From Paenarthrobacter aurescens TC1 (lineage in GTDB: Bacteria > Actinomycetota > Actinomycetes > Actinomycetales > Micrococcaceae): a stretch of DNA of 64,000 nucleotides. A program made the translations under genes and the position numbers. Location: NCBI GenBank assembly GCA_000014925.1, contig CP000474.1:310001-374000 (forward strand), written 5' to 3'. Under the pieces are notes generated by a model, which was not told where the DNA came from, made no database searches, and saw only the letters and a program-made list of their open reading frames with translations. This document shows, piece after piece, positions 33,906-43,195 of the stretch (position 1 is the stretch's first letter; each line of letters begins with the position of its first letter).

Positions 33906-34850
33906 TCAGCCAAAGACGGATGGCCACCCGTCCGGGTTCGCGCAAGCCTGCATCATTTTTCGCAGCCAGACGTGTTCGGGTTGTGTTTCCTTGGGTACTT
34001 CCCAGATCAGGGAAATGGTAAATCTGGGCATGGGAACAGGTGGCTGGCTCATGGTCAGCCCCGCCGCATCCGAGAATGCCTTGGCCGTGTATGTGGGAAT
34101 CGTGGCAATCAGGTCCGCTGCGCGAAGAACGGCAACTGCCCCGGCAAAGTGGCTGATGGATGCGACTGCCTTGCGCTCGTACCCTTGGCTCTCGAGGATT
34201 TCGTCGACGAAACCACGTTGCGCGTCATAAGAGACGCGGAGATGCCCCGAGCCCGCATAGTCTTCGAGGGACAACGGTTCAGACAACTTCATCCGCTGTC
34301 CGTCGTAGAGGCATGTATAGCTGGACGCGAACAGGACGCTGTGATGGTAGGCGGCAGGCACCTGTGGTGGGGTCGCGCACATCACCAAGTCCATGCGTGG
34401 ATCGTCCAGAGCCTCCTGCCAGAGCACGCTGTTGGTCTGGTGAAAAGAGAACTTCACGTTCCAGTTGCTCCGGATGGCTTCTGTGACGATTTTCGGGACG
34501 AATACGGCTTCGAGATCGTCCGACATCGCTATGTGGAAGGTTCGATTCGAGGTGGTTGGTTCAAATTGCTCGTCTTGGAACACCAAGTCCGAGACCGTCT
34601 TCAGGGACTGGCCAATCCTCGGTGCAAGGGCCAAGGCCTTGGCCGTCGGGACCATGCCTGTCCGGGATTTTTGAAACAGCGGATCGTCAAACAAGAGCCT
34701 GAGACGCCCCAGCGCGGCGCTCACGGCTCCTTGGGTAATATGCAGCTTTGCCGCCGCCCGCGTGACGTGACGCTCTTGCATCAGGACATGGAACACCACT
34801 AGAAGATTCAGATCAATCTTCCGGAGATTAGTCTCGTTAATGGCCTTCAT
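33906..34850 (-). CDS. LysR-family regulator
   Basis: A 314-aa LysR protein of the NahR/NodD-like subgroup, starting LRKIDLNLLVVFHVLMQERH with the HTH ITQGAVSAALGRLRLLFDDP. The effector-binding domain occupies about 95-310. It is divergent from the MHS transporter at 34929 and the nitrilase behind it, the usual arrangement for a LysR target. A TTAG-N17-CTAA dyad (34859-34883) with TGTACA inside lies in the shared promoter and is a candidate site. The inducer is unknown. Confidence 0.88.
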   Translation of the reverse strand: MKAINETNLRKIDLNLLVVFHVLMQERHVTRAAAKLHITQGAVSAALGRLRLLFDDPLFQKSRTGMVPTAKALALAPRIGQSLKTVSDLVFQDEQFEPTTSNRTFHIAMSDDLEAVFVPKIVTEAIRSNWNVKFSFHQTNSVLWQEALDDPRMDLVMCATPPQVPAAYHHSVLFASSYTCLYDGQRMKLSEPLSLEDYAGSGHLRVSYDAQRGFVDEILESQGYERKAVASISHFAGAVAVLRAADLIATIPTYTAKAFSDAAGLTMSQPPVPMPRFTISLIWEVPKETQPEHVWLRKMMQACANPDGWPSVFG

Positions 34851-34928
34851 CCTGACTATTAGTTGTACATGTGATCAGCCTAACTGCGATTCTGATGAAA
34901 AGCCCCCATCTACTTGGAAGAGAAATCA

Positions 34929-36257
34929 ATGAATCGTGCAGCTGCGCTCAAGGAGCCGAAGGCTTCACCGACGGTTCCTCAACTGGCTGGGACCGACATC
35001 CGGAAACGGCAGGTCGCCGTCGGAATCGGTAATTTCATGGAGTGGTTCGACTTCGCCATCTACGGTTACTTCGTGGCCGTAATCGGTGCGCAGTTCTTCC
35101 CTGCCGGCGACCCCGCACCCGAAGTGTTGGCTTCGTTGGCCGTCTTTGCGGTGGGATTCATTGCCAGGCCCCTCGGCGCCGTCGTCCTGGGTCCCATCGG
35201 AGACCGCCACGGGCGCAAATTGGTCCTCGTGATCACGGTGTTGGGCATGGGCCTGACAACCGCACTGATCGGCGTCATTCCTTCCTACGCGTCGATTGGT
35301 GTTGCGGCACCAATCCTGGTGGTCATCCTGCGGTGCATCCAAGGCATGATGGTTGGCGGTGAATGGTCCACCGCCGCTACGTACCTGGGTGAGAGCGCCC
35401 CTGCAAACAAGCGGGGACTCCATGCCAGCCTTGTCACCGCTACCGCGGGGTTGGCATTTCTCGTGGGAACAGTCGTGGCTGCAGTCATCAATGGAGTCCT
35501 TACGCCCCAGGAAGTGTCCGCATGGGGTTGGCGGGTTCCGTTCATCGCATCGCTGGTGATGGCCGTGGTCGCAATCTTCATCCGGCAGAAGCTCGGCGAG
35601 ACCCCGGTCTATGAGGAGATGGCGCGGCGCCGCGAAGAGTCCAAGCCCGCCCCGCTGCCGCTGGCTGTCAAGATGCGCGCGTTCGTCCTTACCCTGGCAT
35701 TTTCCGCGCTCTTCGGTGTCAGCCTCTACTACTTCATCACCTACGCGAACAACCACCTGTCCGGTGTAGTGGGTATGCCTCGGGTCGAGGCTCTTACGGC
35801 CTGCGGAATTGCCCTGGCTGTTTACGTAGTCGCCAACCCCCTGCTGGGTAGACTGAGCGATCGCATCGGCCGGCGCCCGCTGGTACTCCTGTCAGCCCTG
35901 GGCCTGACGATCTTGAGCGTCCCGATCTTCTTTGCCCTGAACAGTGGCATCTTCGCCGTCGTCCTCCTGGGCTTGATTGTCTTGGGAGTTCTTGTGGCCA
36001 TGGCTGCCGTCATGAACGTGGTCCTGCTGGTTGAGGTCTTCCCGGCATCCATACGATCTACCGGCTCCGCGTTGGGCTACAACGTCGCACTGGCCGTGTT
36101 GGCCGGACCGGGACCCTTGGTCGCGGCCAGCCTCATCAAGGCCACCGGCAACAATGTCGCACCAGCCTTCTACCTCGCAGGGGTCTCCCTCGCCGCGCTG
36201 ATTGTTCTCTGGATGATGCTTCCGGAGACAAAGAACAAAGACATCAGCGAAGGGTAG
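34929..36257 (+). CDS. MFS transporter, metabolite:H+ symporter (MHS) family
   Basis: A 442-aa, 12-helix MHS-family protein. VAVGIGNFMEWFDFAIYGYF at the first helix and IGDRHGRKLVLVITVLGMGL (motif A) are diagnostic; IQGMMVGGEWSTAATYLGES is the conserved fourth-fifth helix block. MHS proteins import organic acids, osmolytes or aromatic acids with protons. ATG 34929 has GGAAGAG upstream. It is 41 nt ahead of the nitrilase, so it may import a nitrile or the acid made from it. Confidence 0.88.
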   Translation: MNRAAALKEPKASPTVPQLAGTDIRKRQVAVGIGNFMEWFDFAIYGYFVAVIGAQFFPAGDPAPEVLASLAVFAVGFIARPLGAVVLGPIGDRHGRKLVLVITVLGMGLTTALIGVIPSYASIGVAAPILVVILRCIQGMMVGGEWSTAATYLGESAPANKRGLHASLVTATAGLAFLVGTVVAAVINGVLTPQEVSAWGWRVPFIASLVMAVVAIFIRQKLGETPVYEEMARRREESKPAPLPLAVKMRAFVLTLAFSALFGVSLYYFITYANNHLSGVVGMPRVEALTACGIALAVYVVANPLLGRLSDRIGRRPLVLLSALGLTILSVPIFFALNSGIFAVVLLGLIVLGVLVAMAAVMNVVLLVEVFPASIRSTGSALGYNVALAVLAGPGPLVAASLIKATGNNVAPAFYLAGVSLAALIVLWMMLPETKNKDISEG

Positions 36258-36298
36258 CCCCCGGCCCATCGACCACAACCACCTGAAAGCCAGGACCA

Positions 36299-37228
36299 AT
36301 GACCAAAGTAGCAGTAGTCCAAGCAGCATCTGTCCCCTTCGACGCCCAGGCAGCGGTTGACAAGGCGGTCGACCTGATCCGGGAATGTGCCGAAAGCGGA
36401 GCCGAGCTCGCGGTATTCCCCGAAGCCTTCATCGGCGGCTACCCCAAGGGCAGCACCTTTGGAAGTACCATCGGTAACCGCAGCGCGGCCGGCCGGAAGC
36501 TCTTCGAGAAGTACTACTCGGCCGCGATCACTTTGGACGGCAACGAAGTCACGCAGCTCGTGACGGCCTCGCGCGAGTCCAACGTCTTCGTCGTCGTCGG
36601 CGTGATCGAACGGCTCGGCAACACCCTATACTGCACCGCCCTGATGATCTCACCGGATGGCGGTCTGGTTGGTAAACACCGGAAGCTCATGCCAACCTCC
36701 GTGGAGCGGCTGGTCTGGGGATTCGGCGATGGCTCCACCTTGGACGTCGTAGACAGCCCGGCCGGGCGCGTAGGCACCGTCATTTGCTGGGAAAACTACA
36801 TGCCCCTGCTGAGGCAGGCAATGTACGCCCAGGGTGTGGAAATCTACTGTGCTCCGACCGCCGACGACCGCCCGAGCTGGCAGCACTCCATGGTCCACAT
36901 CGCCATCGAAGGCCGCGTCTTCGTCCTGTCGGCATGCCAGACCATCACCAAAGACGCCTATCCGGCCGACTACGAATTCGAATTCGAAATCGGGAACAAC
37001 GTCATGCACGGAGGAAGCATGATTGTGGACCCGCTCGGCAACGTTCTCGCCGGCCCCGTCTTTGATGAGGAAACCATCCTGTATGCCGACGTGGAACTGA
37101 GCAAGAAGAGAGAATCACACCTCGACATGGACATCACCGGAAACTACGCCCGGCCCGATGTCTTCTCCCTCAGCGTCGATACCAAGGCCAAGAACTCCGT
37201 AGAGTTCAACGGCGCTGCGACCGTATAA
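36299..37228 (+). CDS. Nitrilase
   Basis: A 309-aa enzyme of the nitrilase branch proper, hydrolysing a nitrile to acid and ammonia. The catalytic triad is Glu in LAVFPEAFIGGYPKG, Lys in GKHRKLMPTSVERL, and Cys in GTVICWENYMPLL; the CWEN context marks true nitrilases rather than amidases. HMVHIAIEGRVFVLSACQ-like residues after it (SMVHIAIEGRVFVLSACQ) are also typical. Substrate could be aromatic or arylacetonitrile. It is second of an MHS transporter-nitrilase pair under a divergent LysR, and is followed by a strong terminator. Confidence 0.9.
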   Translation: MTKVAVVQAASVPFDAQAAVDKAVDLIRECAESGAELAVFPEAFIGGYPKGSTFGSTIGNRSAAGRKLFEKYYSAAITLDGNEVTQLVTASRESNVFVVVGVIERLGNTLYCTALMISPDGGLVGKHRKLMPTSVERLVWGFGDGSTLDVVDSPAGRVGTVICWENYMPLLRQAMYAQGVEIYCAPTADDRPSWQHSMVHIAIEGRVFVLSACQTITKDAYPADYEFEFEIGNNVMHGGSMIVDPLGNVLAGPVFDEETILYADVELSKKRESHLDMDITGNYARPDVFSLSVDTKAKNSVEFNGAATV

Positions 37229-37244
37229 CCCCCAAGTAATCCCC

Positions 37245-37275
37245 GATGAGGCCTCCGCTGCGGCGGGGCCTCATC
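37245..37275 (+). terminator. Terminator of the transporter-nitrilase operon
   Basis: GATGAGGCC (37245-37253) pairs perfectly with GGCCTCATC (37267-37275), 16 nt after the nitrilase stop. Confidence 0.85.
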
Positions 37276-37375
37276 CCTTCCTACCCAAGGCGCCCGAAAG
37301 TGCGCACTGGAATCCGTTCCGGACGATTCGGCCGCCAAGCACGGCAGGCTGGGACCCTATGTATGAGGAGTCAGC

Positions 37376-37834
37376 ATGTGTACTCATGCCTATGAGAAGG
37401 TTTGCCTTCATGTGCCCCGGCTGGTCCGGGCCGCTCTCTTCCGGTCCGATCGGGACTGCTTTTTGGAGTTCGAGTACAGCGGAGAGCTTCCCTGCAACGG
37501 AACTTTCATCATGGGGGTGGAAATGGTCCACGGTGATCGCGGGGACGTGCGGCACTGTTGTATCGAGTTCACGAATGGTGCGCCAGCCGGAACGCTGACC
37601 TACGATTTCAGGGCACATCGGCAGGCGAACCACGGCCCGGCAAGTCGGGTCATGGGGGCAAACATTGTTCGAGGCCGGTTTCCCTCCTGGCCTTTTCAGG
37701 ACTGGACGCCGGGTGAGGCCATCTTTGCGTTCGCCCTGCAAAATGGGGCGACTACGGCCTGCGGTGTGCCGGTATTTGAGGGCCCGTCAATGGCCGAAGA
37801 AGAGCTAGACCGCTTCTATCCCGAGGCCTGTTGA
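37376..37834 (+). CDS. Cysteine-rich hypothetical protein
   Basis: A 152-aa protein I do not recognise. It has eight Cys, including an adjacent pair (RHCCIEF) and one at each end (Cys 2 and the last residue), and a mixed beta-type pattern with aromatic strands (DCFLEFEYSG, GTFIMGVEMV). No signal peptide or membrane segment is seen. The start is well supported: GAGGAG ends 6 nt before the ATG. Its last 30 nt overlap the convergent DeoR gene. It lies between two gene clusters and shares no obvious operon. Confidence 0.5.
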   Translation: MCTHAYEKVCLHVPRLVRAALFRSDRDCFLEFEYSGELPCNGTFIMGVEMVHGDRGDVRHCCIEFTNGAPAGTLTYDFRAHRQANHGPASRVMGANIVRGRFPSWPFQDWTPGEAIFAFALQNGATTACGVPVFEGPSMAEEELDRFYPEAC

Positions 37835-38611
37835 ACGCAGCGACTCAAGCATCTCCGGATTGATGCCGGCGTCGGTTATCAGAAGGTCGATATCTGCCAG
37901 ATCTGCGTGTTTACAGTTGCTGACTTTGCCAAACTTGCTGTGGTCGGCGAGTAGTATGCGCCGGCGCGCGCTGCTGAGCATCAGCCGTTTGATGGCCGCT
38001 TCGGACGGATCGTGGGTTGTGAGGCCCCGCTCGAGGGAGACGGCAGTGGTTCCGAGGAACGCTACGTCCACGTTGATTTCAGCCAGAGCCCGGGCGGCCC
38101 AGCCATCGACTTCGGCCGAGGTGACAGGTCGGACACGTCCACCAAGGGTATATACAGTCAGCAGCGGTGCATCCATCAGGGCTGTGGCGATCGACAGCGT
38201 GTTGGTGTAGATCCTCAGCGCGCGGTCCCGTGGCAGGATTTCGGCCAGCTTCGCTGTGGTGGAACCGCCGTCGACGAGGACCGAGCCATTGTCCGGCAAA
38301 TGTTGGAGAGCCGCCCGGGCGATGAGCTCCTTTTCCTCGGAGAGGGTTGTTCTCGCTGTCACGGGAGGTTCGTAACTAAGGCGTCCTACGGGGATCGCCC
38401 CACCGTGAACGCGGCGGAGCAACCCGAGTTGTTCCAGGGCTACCAAGTCCTTGCGAACGGTTTCGTTCGTTACCCCAAGTTCCAGGGCCATGTCGGCGGC
38501 ATCAGCGCGGCCGTTCGCCCGAAGTGCTGCCAGGATGAATTCTCTCCTCTGGTCCGCGTAGGGCGCGCGCGGGTCCGGACGACCGTTAGCCTGCTGTGTG
38601 GCTGGGGTCAT
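37805..38611 (-). CDS. DeoR-family regulator, copy A
   Basis: A 268-aa DeoR/GlpR-type repressor. The HTH is DQRREFILAALRANGRADAA then LELGVTNETVRKDLVALEQL with the hallmark LRRVHGGAI. The sugar-phosphate-binding domain has VLVDGGSTTAKLAEIL, YTNTLSIATAL and ILLADHSKFGKVSN. ATG 38611 has a strong AGGAGG 7 nt upstream. It closely resembles the DeoR at 50333-51139, of the same length, and the two bracket the minus-strand catabolic block. The ligand is probably a phosphorylated sugar. Confidence 0.9.
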   Translation of the reverse strand: MTPATQQANGRPDPRAPYADQRREFILAALRANGRADAADMALELGVTNETVRKDLVALEQLGLLRRVHGGAIPVGRLSYEPPVTARTTLSEEKELIARAALQHLPDNGSVLVDGGSTTAKLAEILPRDRALRIYTNTLSIATALMDAPLLTVYTLGGRVRPVTSAEVDGWAARALAEINVDVAFLGTTAVSLERGLTTHDPSEAAIKRLMLSSARRRILLADHSKFGKVSNCKHADLADIDLLITDAGINPEMLESLRSTGLGIEAV

Positions 38612-38725
38612 GGCTTCCTCCTGTAAAGCTGCGTTGCTGGCTTTGATTCCTCCTAACGGTGCCATGAAATTCCTGCTGACGAGAACCTGGACTACGGGGT
38701 GCGGTGCCGCTGACCGACGCGCCCA

Positions 38726-38785
38726 GGCACCGAAATGCCTCCGTCAGGTTCCGCTGTGGGACTTGATGGAGGCATTTACGGTGCC
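38726..38785. repeat. Long imperfect inverted repeat between the AKR and DeoR genes
   Basis: GGCACCGAAATGCCTCC (38726-38742) pairs with GGAGGCATTTACGGTGCC (38768-38785) except for one bulged A; the loop is 25 nt. It lies 16 nt past the aldo/keto reductase stop and about 115 nt before the DeoR start. It is probably the end of the AKR transcript, or a regulator site. Confidence 0.65.
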
Positions 38786-38800
38786 GGGAAGGCCAGCGGT

Positions 38801-39742
38801 TTAGCCCAATTCGCCGGATCCGGCCTGCGCCAGCGGGATCAGTTCGTCCCACAGCCCGGCCGGAATATCCCACTCGGCGAGATCGGCTGTCTGGGCAACG
38901 CGGCGCGGATCGGACATGCCGACAATCGTGGACGCGACTCGTGGATCCCGGGTGGAGAACTGGAGCGCGGCGGCGGCCAACGGCACATCGTGGGCCTTGC
39001 ACAGCTGTTCCATTTTCCGGACCCTTTCCACGATCGCCGGGCTTGCCGGACTGTAGCAATAGTTCGGGACAGCGTCCGGACCTTTGACGAGCATGCCGCC
39101 GCCGAATGGAGCGGCATTGACGAAAGCCACGCCGCGGGCCGCAGCGTCCTGGATCAGCGGCTCCGCCGTCTGGTCAACGAGGGTGTAGCGGTTGTGGCTG
39201 ATGACGACGTCGAAGGCATCCGTTGCCAGGTACTTCAGTTCCAGATCGATCGGGCCGCCTGCGACACCCAGGTGGTCGATGACGCCCTGGTTCTTCAGGT
39301 CTATGAGGGCCTCAAGGGGGCCACCTGGCGCTGTTCCTTCCTCGAAGGTGATCTTTTCGGGGTCGTGGAAATAGACGAGTTGGAGTTTGTCGAGTCCGAG
39401 CCTTTCGAGGCTCTCTTCCACGGACTTCCGCACGCGGTCACCGGAGAAGTCCGTGGTACCTACGATGGGGTCGACCTTGGTGGCAAGGACAATGTTCGCC
39501 GGAAGGCCGCCCACTTCTGCGAGGGCTTCGCCGATTCGGCGTTCGCTGTCGCCACCGTGTCCGTATTCATTGGAGGTGTCGATGAAGTTGAACGGCCCTT
39601 CGAGCACTCTGCGGATGGTTTGCACGGCCGTCGCGTGACTGACTTCGTAGCCGTACTGCGTGGGGTGGCTGCCCAGGGCACTTGTTCCCACACAGACTGG
39701 GGAGACAGAGAGCCCGGTGCGTCCCAGGGTTCGCTTCTGCAT
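38801..39742 (-). CDS. Aldo/keto reductase
   Basis: A 313-aa (beta/alpha)8 reductase of the L-fucose/galactose dehydrogenase-like AKR group. It starts QKRTLGRTGLSVSPVCVGTS. The active-site Asp and Tyr are in FIDTSNEYGHGGDSERRIGEAL, the Lys in IVLATKVDP and the His in LQLVYFHDPEKI. These enzymes oxidise aldoses or reduce carbonyls with NAD(P). ATG 39742 is used. It is last in a minus-strand run with the Gfo/Idh and ADH genes, 23 nt from the former. Confidence 0.88.
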   Translation of the reverse strand: MQKRTLGRTGLSVSPVCVGTSALGSHPTQYGYEVSHATAVQTIRRVLEGPFNFIDTSNEYGHGGDSERRIGEALAEVGGLPANIVLATKVDPIVGTTDFSGDRVRKSVEESLERLGLDKLQLVYFHDPEKITFEEGTAPGGPLEALIDLKNQGVIDHLGVAGGPIDLELKYLATDAFDVVISHNRYTLVDQTAEPLIQDAAARGVAFVNAAPFGGGMLVKGPDAVPNYCYSPASPAIVERVRKMEQLCKAHDVPLAAAALQFSTRDPRVASTIVGMSDPRRVAQTADLAEWDIPAGLWDELIPLAQAGSGELG

Positions 39743-39765
39743 ATTTTCGTTCCTTCGAATCGGTG

Positions 39766-40926
39766 TTACTTGGTAGGTTCCAGGCCGCTGACGGCACGGG
39801 CGGGTGTGAGCCGTTGGCCTGATGAGGTGTGGAGGCTGGGGACGGACTGCCATGGTTGTGGCTCCGAGGTGATGCTCCCTCCTGAACCGGCTGCTTCATG
39901 GATGAGGAGGGAAAGATAGTGATCTTGGCAGGCGTCTGCGAGGGAGTAGCCGTGCTCGCGGTTCTCCGGCCGAGTGTTATTGAGGCAGGTGGCCATGGCG
40001 ATTTCCTCGTCAGAGAGCCGGGCGCCACGGAAAGGATTCACGTACAGGACTTCCCCCGCTGCGCTGAGCGTGTCCAGATCGGCGCCTTCGAGGTTGCCGT
40101 CGATGCCAAGTTGTCGTCTTTCGATCCGCGCACTGACCGGATCGCCGTCGTCATTCAAGCAAGTGAGCCGGTCACCGGTGAGTTCGGCATGGCTTCCCCG
40201 GAGCTGGAAATGCCGGCCACGCAGGGGGTTGAACCATTGGGTTTCAGTGAAATCGTAGAAGCCTGTTGCGGACCCTGAACTGAGGAGTGCGAGGGTGGAC
40301 CGGACCTCCTCCACCCTCTTTCGTTCGGGTTTGCCCTGGCGGTCCGGCCCATTCATGAGAGGGGACTGCTGGGACGTCGCCAGGATCTTGACGCTGTCGT
40401 GTCCCATGGCGAGCACCGATCGCAGAATGGCCATGGCGTGGTAATCATGGGTCCAGGACATTGACGCGGAGCTGACTTCCCCGAATTTGCCTGAGTCGAG
40501 GAGCCGGCGCACAGCGCAGAAGAAGGGAAGGTACGGGTGCTGCTCGGCCACCTGAACCAGGACCGAGGACCCCACATCGCGCCACAGCCCCAGCAGTGCA
40601 GGAAGGTCGGCGGCCGGCGGCGTTTCCGAAAGGACTGGAATATTGAGGCCAACAAGTGCGCGGACTACTTCCGGGTTGGCCTCCCGGGGTACACACGTGA
40701 CGGCGAGGTCCGGGTTAAGGCTTCGAACAGCTTCTTGCAGGGTCCGGAAGGTGGGTATGCCCCACTGCTTCTCCATGTCCTCCCCGCCTTCGGATGTCCG
40801 GGTGACCGCCCCGACACAGGTGAACAGGTGCGGAAGGCTTCGGGCGATGCGCAAATAGAAGTCGGCACGCCAGCCCCGGCCTACTATGATGAACCGGCGG
40901 GGTTCCGGGCCGGCGACGGCACTCAT
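39766..40926 (-). CDS. Gfo/Idh/MocA-family oxidoreductase
   Basis: A 386-aa NAD(P)-dependent oxidoreductase. The Rossmann domain starts [32 protein letters not shown] and [10 protein letters not shown] stand where EKP normally lies. The Lys of the common EKP motif is replaced (ETPP), which is unusual and may mean a changed activity. Such enzymes act on sugars, inositols or 3-keto-sugars. Its start overlaps the stop of the alcohol dehydrogenase by 4 nt (40923-40926). Confidence 0.85.
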   Translation of the reverse strand: MSAVAGPEPRRFIIVGRGWRADFYLRIARSLPHLFTCVGAVTRTSEGGEDMEKQWGIPTFRTLQEAVRSLNPDLAVTCVPREANPEVVRALVGLNIPVLSETPPAADLPALLGLWRDVGSSVLVQVAEQHPYLPFFCAVRRLLDSGKFGEVSSASMSWTHDYHAMAILRSVLAMGHDSVKILATSQQSPLMNGPDRQGKPERKRVEEVRSTLALLSSGSATGFYDFTETQWFNPLRGRHFQLRGSHAELTGDRLTCLNDDGDPVSARIERRQLGIDGNLEGADLDTLSAAGEVLYVNPFRGARLSDEEIAMATCLNNTRPENREHGYSLADACQDHYLSLLIHEAAGSGGSITSEPQPWQSVPSLHTSSGQRLTPARAVSGLEPTK

Positions 40927-41936
40927 GCGCCGGGCACCAGGACGGCGCGACCATGGAGTTGGCCCTTCTTGAGCCGCTGTAGCACCAGGTTGGCCTCGCT
41001 AAGCGGGAAGTCCTCGTGGACGGCGTGGAGTTTGCCATCCACTGCGAGGGTCAGGACGTCGGCCATATCCTGGCGGGTCCCGAGCACTGTTCCGACCACA
41101 GTTTTTTCATCACCGATGTCCATAACGCCCAAGGACTGTGCCACGCCGAGCACCACGACGCCGCCGGGCTTGATAACGCGCAGTGCTTCGGCAACGGCCA
41201 GGTCCGACGGGGCGAAGACGATGGCGGCATCTTGGGACCCGTCCCGAAGCTCCCGCCCGCCGTCGCTTCCGGCAGGCACGTAGGCGCCGTGTGCGCCCAA
41301 CTGTTCGGCGAGGGCGCGGGCACTGGCACTGCGGGAAACTGCGTTGACGTGCGCTCCGGTGAGCCCGGCCATCTGCAGTGCCAAGTGGCCGACGCCGCCG
41401 ACGCCGAATACTGCCACGTTCTGCCCGGGGCGCGGCTGGGCCTTTTTCACCGCGCCGTAGGCGGTGATCCCTGGACAAAACAGGGGCGCCGCTTCGGTAT
41501 CGGAGAGGGAGTCGGGGATCTTGCAGGCGAAGGCGGCGTTCGCGAGCATGACTTCCGCGTACCCGCCGTCGCGCGTCTCCCCGGTGATCTGCCGCTGGCG
41601 GCAACGCTGCTCATAGCCGCCGATACAGTGCCCGCACCGGCCGCAGGTGGACCAGATGGGCTGGACACCGATCCGGTCGCCCACTGCGAAGTTGTCCACG
41701 CCGGGACCAACAGCCTTCACCCGGCCCACAACCTCATGGCCCGGAATGATGGGTAGAGCGGCCGGTGTGCCCGGAAGCCAGTCGCCCTCGACCATATGGA
41801 GGTTGGACCGGCAGACCCCACAGGCGAGCACACTGATCGAAACTTCACCGGGCCCGGGTTCGGGTTCAGGGACCTCGCCGTAGACCAACGGATGGTTCTC
41901 AATGGGCCCGGGGGCACGTAGGACGGCGGCGTACAT
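40923..41936 (-). CDS. Zinc-dependent alcohol dehydrogenase
   Basis: A 337-aa medium-chain dehydrogenase. The catalytic zinc ligands are Cys in [16 protein letters not shown] and His in [12 protein letters not shown], with the third in the GITAYG region; the structural zinc is bound by [19 protein letters not shown] (four Cys). The NAD(P) fold is [18 protein letters not shown]. It would oxidise an alcohol or polyol. ATG 41936 has GAAAGG upstream; the open frame before it lies over a terminator and is not used. Confidence 0.9.
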   Translation of the reverse strand: MYAAVLRAPGPIENHPLVYGEVPEPEPGPGEVSISVLACGVCRSNLHMVEGDWLPGTPAALPIIPGHEVVGRVKAVGPGVDNFAVGDRIGVQPIWSTCGRCGHCIGGYEQRCRQRQITGETRDGGYAEVMLANAAFACKIPDSLSDTEAAPLFCPGITAYGAVKKAQPRPGQNVAVFGVGGVGHLALQMAGLTGAHVNAVSRSASARALAEQLGAHGAYVPAGSDGGRELRDGSQDAAIVFAPSDLAVAEALRVIKPGGVVVLGVAQSLGVMDIGDEKTVVGTVLGTRQDMADVLTLAVDGKLHAVHEDFPLSEANLVLQRLKKGQLHGRAVLVPGA

Positions 41937-41975
41937 GCGTCTGCCTTTCGGGTTTTGCAGGGTTTGGTGAGGGTT

Positions 41976-42005
41976 GCGGACGTCCGGCCCAGGCCGGACG
42001 TCCGC
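41976..42005 (-). terminator. Terminator between the CN-hydrolase and ADH genes
   Basis: A perfect 14-bp inverted repeat, GCGGACGTCCGGCC (41976-41989) with GGCCGGACGTCCGC (41992-42005), and a 2-nt gap. It lies 20 nt past the stop of the 42026-43114 gene and separates it from the ADH-Gfo-AKR genes. Confidence 0.88.
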
Positions 42006-42025
42006 AGGGGTTTCCCTACAGGGAG

Positions 42026-43114
42026 TTAGTTGCTCGACGGCGCTGTGAGGAGTCCGCGTTCCATGAGCTTTCCGATGTTCATGCCACGGCGCTTCGCCTC
42101 GCGGGCAAGCCAACCTTCGGCCGGCAGCTCGTTGATGTACTGGTTCTTTTCGTAGATGGGCTGCTCATAGATGCCCGCATACATTTCAGTACGCAGGTCC
42201 TTGAACCAGTTGGTGACGCCGTTTGCAGCCCGTGAGCGGCGAAGCGCCTCCAGGTCGACAACCGTGCTGACGAAAGAGTCACCGGCGCTGACGCCCTCGT
42301 TCTTCACCAGCACCCGGCCCTTGTGGTCAACGATCATGGACTGTCCACCGAAGAGGTCGAACATGCTGCCGTCGTCGTTGCGCTGCGGGCCCAGGTTCGG
42401 AGCGATGACCACTGCCTGGTTGAACATGGCGTGGGCGCGGTTCTGCAGTTCCCACATACCCATGCCCACCTGCGGTTCGATGAGGGTGCCGCGGATGATG
42501 AGTTCGGCGCCGTTCATAGCAAGTCCGCGCGAGGTCTCCGGGTAGGCGCCCTCGTGGCAGATGATGTAGCCAATGTTGCCGATCTCGGTCTTGGCCACGG
42601 GGAAGAAGGCGTCCAGGAGGCTGCCGTTGCCGCGCTTCTGAATGAATTCGTCCCAGATGTCGTGCGGGTTGGTGGTGCCCAGGGCGCCGCCCTCGTACGC
42701 GTCGGAGGTGGACTTGTAGCGCTTGTAGATCACGTCACCGTTGGGGTCGATGATGAACGCCACGTTGAAAAGGTGGCCCGGGAAGTCGTCGTCGCGGACA
42801 AGGTAGAGCTCAGCGGCAATGTAGGTGTTGAGCTGGCGGGCCTTCTGGCCGAGGATCTCGGTCTCCGGGCCGGGGATGGTCATTGCGAACGCTTCGTGGG
42901 CGTCGCGGTTGCCGGCCTTGAAGTCCGGCAGCATGCCCTGGATGGCCATTTCCGGCAAGACAACGAGCTTGACGGGCGCGCCGTCGGTGGCCGCCACCAT
43001 GACGGCCGGATCCATGAAGTCGCAGATCCGCTTGGTGTTCTCGATGGCGTCTTCGCGCTTCTTGATGGTGTGGACGGTGTTGGACAATGCCACGATGGCA
43101 TACGGGTCAACCAT
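42026..43114 (-). CDS. Nitrilase-superfamily carbon-nitrogen hydrolase, aliphatic amidase-like
   Basis: A 362-aa CN hydrolase. The triad is Glu in LVVLPEMAIQGML, Lys in VIYKRYKSTSDAY, and Cys in IGYIICHEGAYPETSRGLA. The block after the Cys (AMNGAELIIRGTL) and the overall length match aliphatic amidase/formamidase better than true nitrilase, yet HEG replaces the DDG usually next to the Cys, so substrate class is open: amide, nitrile or carbamoyl compound. It lies 81 nt downstream of the GMC oxidoreductase gene and is cut off from the ADH genes by a strong terminator. Confidence 0.82.
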   Translation of the reverse strand: MVDPYAIVALSNTVHTIKKREDAIENTKRICDFMDPAVMVAATDGAPVKLVVLPEMAIQGMLPDFKAGNRDAHEAFAMTIPGPETEILGQKARQLNTYIAAELYLVRDDDFPGHLFNVAFIIDPNGDVIYKRYKSTSDAYEGGALGTTNPHDIWDEFIQKRGNGSLLDAFFPVAKTEIGNIGYIICHEGAYPETSRGLAMNGAELIIRGTLIEPQVGMGMWELQNRAHAMFNQAVVIAPNLGPQRNDDGSMFDLFGGQSMIVDHKGRVLVKNEGVSAGDSFVSTVVDLEALRRSRAANGVTNWFKDLRTEMYAGIYEQPIYEKNQYINELPAEGWLAREAKRRGMNIGKLMERGLLTAPSSN

Positions 43115-43195
43115 TTGTTGTTTTCTCTTTCTTTATCGCGTCCCCGGCCTGGGGTTTCAGGCAGGGGGGTGTTCAGTGGGTGGTTTGGGGGATGG

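Noticed and set aside
37271..37741. A 156-codon minus-strand frame as the gene in this region
   Set aside because: It overlaps the plus-strand frame 37376-37834, which has a well-spaced GAGGAG before its ATG, while this one runs through the strong terminator at 37245-37275 at its 3' end and lacks a clear ribosome site.
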